Below are positions 61,001 to 64,000 of a stretch of DNA of 64,000 nt, piece by piece. Under the pieces are notes generated by a model. It saw only the letters and a program-made list of their open reading frames with translations. It had not been told where the DNA came from and ran no database searches. The position numbers and the translations under genes are program-made. Each line of letters starts with the position of its first letter. The first letter of the stretch is position 1. Origin of the DNA: Lycium barbarum (lineage: Eukaryota; Streptophyta; Magnoliopsida; Solanales; Solanaceae); NCBI RefSeq assembly GCF_019175385.1, contig NC_083347.1:123450124-123514123 (forward strand), written 5' to 3'.

Positions 61001-62549
61001 TGACATCTGAAACTTCATTTTTAAGCTTGACAGAAGGATACTGCGGCCGCAGCATTAGTTGCCTTTTCTCCTTCGACTTCCCAACTTTATATGGAGGATA
61101 TTGATACAGCTTGGTCCAAGTATGTTCTGTAACAGCAAGGATTGAAACGATTAACAAACATTTCCAGATACAGATACCGCGACAGTCTTATCTGAAGAAA
61201 CATCTTTTATTTTATCAGGTAAAGTCGGAATTTCATTGATAATGCATCCAGTAGATGCTGGAAATTGCATCAATAGACACAAAATGAGTCAGCTTTTTCA
61301 GTGAACCTTCATGTATGCATTCTAAGTAGCTAACGAAGTCGAAAAATTCATTGAAACTATTTACACTGTGAAGTTTACTCTAACAAAAACGGTTTACAAG
61401 GTATTTAGTTATCAGCTGAAAACACCTACTCTCTCCGTCCCAATTTATGTGAATCTTTGACTGGGCACATAGTTTAAGAAATAACGGAAGAATTTTGAAA
61501 TGTGTGGTCTAAAATAAGTAGTAATAGATATTAATGTGGCTAAAAGTCATGGATACTAGCACATAACACTCCGGTAGCACTTCTCTATCTCAACTGTCTG
61601 GTTTTAATCCTACGGGTAACATCTTCATCTATCATTCCATTCTCTTGAAACAACAAGCCTAGGTATCTAAATTGTTTGCATTTGGCACACAATCCCATCT
61701 AGTCTCATTTCAACTTCGCTCCTCTCGTGCCAACTAAACTTGCAGTGTATGTTTTCAATCTTACGCTACTCTTATGTCAGACAACAACAACCACCGAAAT
61801 TGCATTAAGAAGAAGAAAATATCGCTATAGTTGTCCAGCATCTACAAGAGATAGTTGTTCAAAAACAGAAGCCAAAATGTCTAGTCGCATCTAGCCATTT
61901 CACTGACAACCACCGGAAGGAAAAAGATGTATCCACCATATTAAGATGCCACATGCCTTCCTGCTCTGTTCTAGATGAGCTCAATAAACCATCTTTCGGG
62001 ACTTTCGGGACACCAAATACCAAGACGGACAAAACAACTAATACTTCAAAGGCAAAAGATCTATTTCTAGCTCCAAGATCCCAAGTTTTGCCAAGGGACA
62101 GACAACATTTAAAGCATTGAAGCACACGTATGACGTGCCAGCTTGCCAGATAGAGATTGCACATAGCAAACTTAAGCCTGTTTGTTGTACATGTCTACTA
62201 CTTTTACAAGCATTTGAAACGGAAGCATAAAGGCATGATCAGGTGAGTATCATGTGTAACTTCAAAAAACATTTTAAGGACTCCACTTTAGACCAATAAG
62301 AAAATGATACTTCCATTATATCTTGTTTATGTGATGATCTTTTAGATGTCTTGTTACCTAGAAAGTAAGTTAACCTCCAAATTAAGCAAGAGTGCGCGCA
62401 TGAAGATTTTAGCATCTAAACCAAGGTATAAGCCCTCAGCAAAAGATTACTGATGAATTGAAATGCTCAGAGAACATACTTTCATCTGGATAATCAAAAT
62501 ATTCCAAGAGTGCATTCCAATGTCCTCTTCTGCAGCTAATCTTCTGTAT
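58043..62549 (-). CDS. Agenet/Tudor-like domain protein (3' exons; 5' end beyond right edge)
   Basis: Exons inferred from phase-consistent splice sites: 62480-62549, 60873-61126, 60375-60491, 59486-59537 and 58043-58623 (stop at 58043-58045). The second of these encodes WQVGDLVDWWANGCYWSG followed by HLTKLFGNGEAE, the agenet pattern (GDLV, aromatic, W/G, A/S, then GNGE). The third continues with PPPVGEG, IYEV and DLRPSLDW. The last is Ser-rich and low-complexity, then ends in a conserved-looking helix (LEELANKIKWLKGLLEFGG) and PSWKFVE. Agenet domains are plant relatives of Tudor domains; characterised ones bind methylated histone tails or RNA, so a nuclear chromatin or RNA role is likely, but the exact family is not settled here. 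The acceptor of the first exon is ambiguous (62549, or 62536 if AAGAGG starts it). The last exon could start 18 nt later at an in-frame alternative AG. Earlier exons, possibly one ending at about 63983, lie to the right. Confidence 0.72.
58624..59485 (-). other. Intron of the agenet gene
   Basis: Lies between exons 59486-59537 and 58043-58623 (donor CACG|GTAACT, acceptor GCAG). Contains a lone GAGTCCGAGCAATATAGG MITE end at about 59063. Otherwise nothing. Confidence 0.6.
59574..59752 (+). mobile_element. Au-type SINE in the agenet gene
   Basis: The body carries CCCAAGCCCGGATAAAGGAG, GGAAACAGCCTCCCTACC and GGGATTACACTGGGTAG, the conserved parts of Au SINEs. A perfect 19-bp target duplication CAATTATAGGCAGAAAGAA flanks it (59555-59573, 59753-59771). 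Confidence 0.9.
60060..60275 (-). mobile_element. tRNA-derived SINE remnant in an agenet gene intron
   Basis: The minus strand has A box TGGTCTAGTGGTAAGAGC and B box GGGTTCGAACTCTGCC at tRNA-like spacing, followed by a body with TATTTAAGTGGAGAC. The 3' end is unclear. Confidence 0.68.
61430..61575. mobile_element. CTCCCTC-type MITE fragment
   Basis: ACTCTCTCCGTCCCAATTTA followed by TGTGAATCTTTGACTGGGC is one end of the family; the opposite end is missing, cut by the LINE fragment. Confidence 0.5.
61576..61795 (-). mobile_element. LINE reverse-transcriptase fragment
   Basis: A minus-strand frame reads FRYLGLLFQENGMIDEDVTR, matching the (F)KYLGS...ENG.IDEDVTHRI segment typical of plant LINE reverse transcriptases. 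Upstream is a frameshifted KTEY.xCKFS-like part. Severely truncated, within an intron of the agenet gene. Confidence 0.72.
61800..62479 (-). other. Intron of the agenet gene
   Basis: Remainder of the intron between exons 62480-62549 and 60873-61126. A 101-residue minus-strand frame (61859-62164) is present but has no recognisable domain or consistent splice context, so it is not called. Confidence 0.5.
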
Positions 62550-63520
62550 CTGGTACAGTAGGAAAGAGATAGTAAATGCATTGTACTCAGCTTCTCTCAG
62601 AACATATAAATAACCTCAACAATACACAGATTATAGCAACTATAACAGGTTTTCATTCCAAATTTACGTACACCAACAGTGGCTTTCAATAAAAGGAGCA
62701 TTCCTGAAAGGTTTAATGTAGCTCTTAACAGAAGTTTTACCATAAAGAACAAGTTAGAAGGATTAGCCGAAAGATTGAGAATGTGAAAGACCATACCCTA
62801 ATGTATTTATACAATACAATTGTCTTATTAACATGAATAATAATCTAAAGAAATACAGGACAGCAACCCAAATTTACTTCATGCAGTATCCTTCTGCAAA
62901 TTACATATTTGTCTAATCCTAATCACATGCATACTATTCTGTTCAGATAAATAATGTCCATACAAGATGCCAACCCCTCCACCCACCCACAGAAAAAACC
63001 CCACTCTACTCAGGAATGTGCAAAATGCAAAAACTATGCTCCAATTTTGCCACGGTATATCCTTGTTATTGGACCTCAATGTGCATTTGATTTAAAACTT
63101 TTGGGAAGTCAAAAGTGCTTATGCAAAATTGAGGTACTTAGCCAAGCTTTCAGGAAAACATTAAGTGTTGTTGAGTTGTAGCAGAAGTTTTTACGAAGCG
63201 AAAAGAAGTAGCTTCCAAAAGCACAAATTCCTGCTCTAATATTGATAAAAGTGCTTTTTAAATTGATTAGCCAAACACCAACTGCTACTCTCCAAAAGTA
63301 CTTTTCGAAAAGCACTTTCCAAAATAAGCAAATTTTAAAAATTTGACCAATCAAGCACCAATTGAATGGTCAAACAAACAAAGTGGTGAAGATGCAACAA
63401 CTATGCCTCAACCCCAAACAAGGAGATGAAGCTGTAACAGGCTATATCCTTTAGTTATGGGTTTTATCGTCATTCGCAAGGTGGAATATTCAAGGCGACA
63501 AACTATTGGAAAGGAGAGAC
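62550..63520 (-). other. Upstream intron or 5' region of the agenet gene
   Basis: No exon is confidently placed. 63085-63350 holds a degenerate relative of the TGTTTGGCCAA MITE (TTAGCCAAGCTTTCAGG ... GATTAGCCAAACACC). Confidence 0.45.
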
Positions 63521-63770
63521 CATATATCTTTTGTATAATTGTGGTATCTGAGCCAGCTTCCACGGCCTCGGCTAATTCCCCGATTTACCTGCTACCTCCC
63601 ACCAATACAGCTATTGGATAACTCTATCCAAGGCTTGAACTAATAGTAAGAAATTACCTAGTTTCTTGCCTCCACGGGGATTTGAACCTAAGACTTGTGG
63701 TTCTCAACCCACTTCATTTTGTGGTTCTCAACCCACTTCATTGTCCACTAGGCCATACACTTGAATGTGA
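63521..63770 (-). mobile_element. tRNA-derived SINE with a duplicated head segment
   Basis: The minus strand has A box TGGCCTAGTGGACAATGAAG, B box GGTTCAAATCCC and the Solanaceae SINE tail AGCTGGCTCAGATACCACAA. The segment GAAGTGGGTTGAGAACCACA occurs twice between the boxes, lengthening their spacing. Confidence 0.75.
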
Positions 63771-64000
63771 GAGACAGATATTTTTGACCCTCATGTAAAT
63801 AGAGAGTTGGATCAAGCATGTATGTCCCAAAACAGGACGAGGAGAGACATGCAACTGCCTCGTATTTACCTTAGGTAAAAGAGGATCAAGATAATACAAA
63901 AGCTAGAAGGTGACCATGAACTTATTCTACAAAACTTAAAGACTAATAAAGAAAAATTACAAACGACAAATGCATGATTTACCTATCCCGCATGCCTATA

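Noticed and set aside
61859..62164. 101-codon minus-strand frame in an agenet intron
   Set aside because: The flanking exons already join in phase without it, and it resembles no family I know.

Overview
This is plant nuclear DNA, almost certainly from a Solanaceae species. It is AT-rich, its genes are split by introns, and it is packed with tRNA-derived SINEs, hAT/Mutator/Tourist-type MITEs and solo LTRs of the kinds common in that family. I cannot name the species.

The left 50.6 kb (1-50566) is a tandemly duplicated cellulose synthase-like G (CslG) locus with all copies on the minus strand. Copy 1 (exons 1-2 at 5398-7662) runs off the left edge. Copy 2 (18475-26374) has all nine exons but carries a one-base frameshift in exon 8. 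Copy 3 (31655-42583) has exons 1-7; exons 8-9 were removed by a 2,051-bp deletion with 4-bp microhomology, and its TATA box is altered. The spacers hold truncated exon-1 relics (near 10.2-10.5, 10.97-11.13, 26.9, 43.1, 47.0-47.3 and 47.7-47.9 kb), some still with a TATA box and an ATG. A head-to-tail duplication joins at about 27181-27193, inside an LTR. A second, overlapping homology pairs 1-16551 with 34509-50566.

Mobile DNA gives the relative history. A pair of identical-site solo LTRs (264-2825 and 34774-37303, both flanked by ACTAC) sits in intron 2 of copies 1 and 3. A different solo LTR (13071-15774, flanked by CAATC) sits inside an older MITE, and the uninterrupted site is visible at 49789-49793. 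Several MITEs and SINEs have clear target-site duplications.

From 50.6 to 57.5 kb lies intergenic DNA with unrelated transposons. These include an inverted-repeat element carrying a captured GRF-type zinc-finger exon (50509-51115) and a striking 2.5-kb foldback element (54984-57495), with near-identical arms of about 125 bp, a 10-bp target duplication and more than twenty small internal palindromes.

The right end (58043-62549, minus strand, continuing past the edge) is a multi-exon gene for an agenet/Tudor-like protein, with an Au-type SINE inserted just upstream of one splice acceptor.

The CslG family includes glycosyltransferases that add glucuronic acid to triterpene or sterol aglycones in other plants. 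No other pathway gene is visible here, so a metabolic role is an inference from family only. Of the three copies, only copy 1 could still be intact, and its 3' exons are outside the window.
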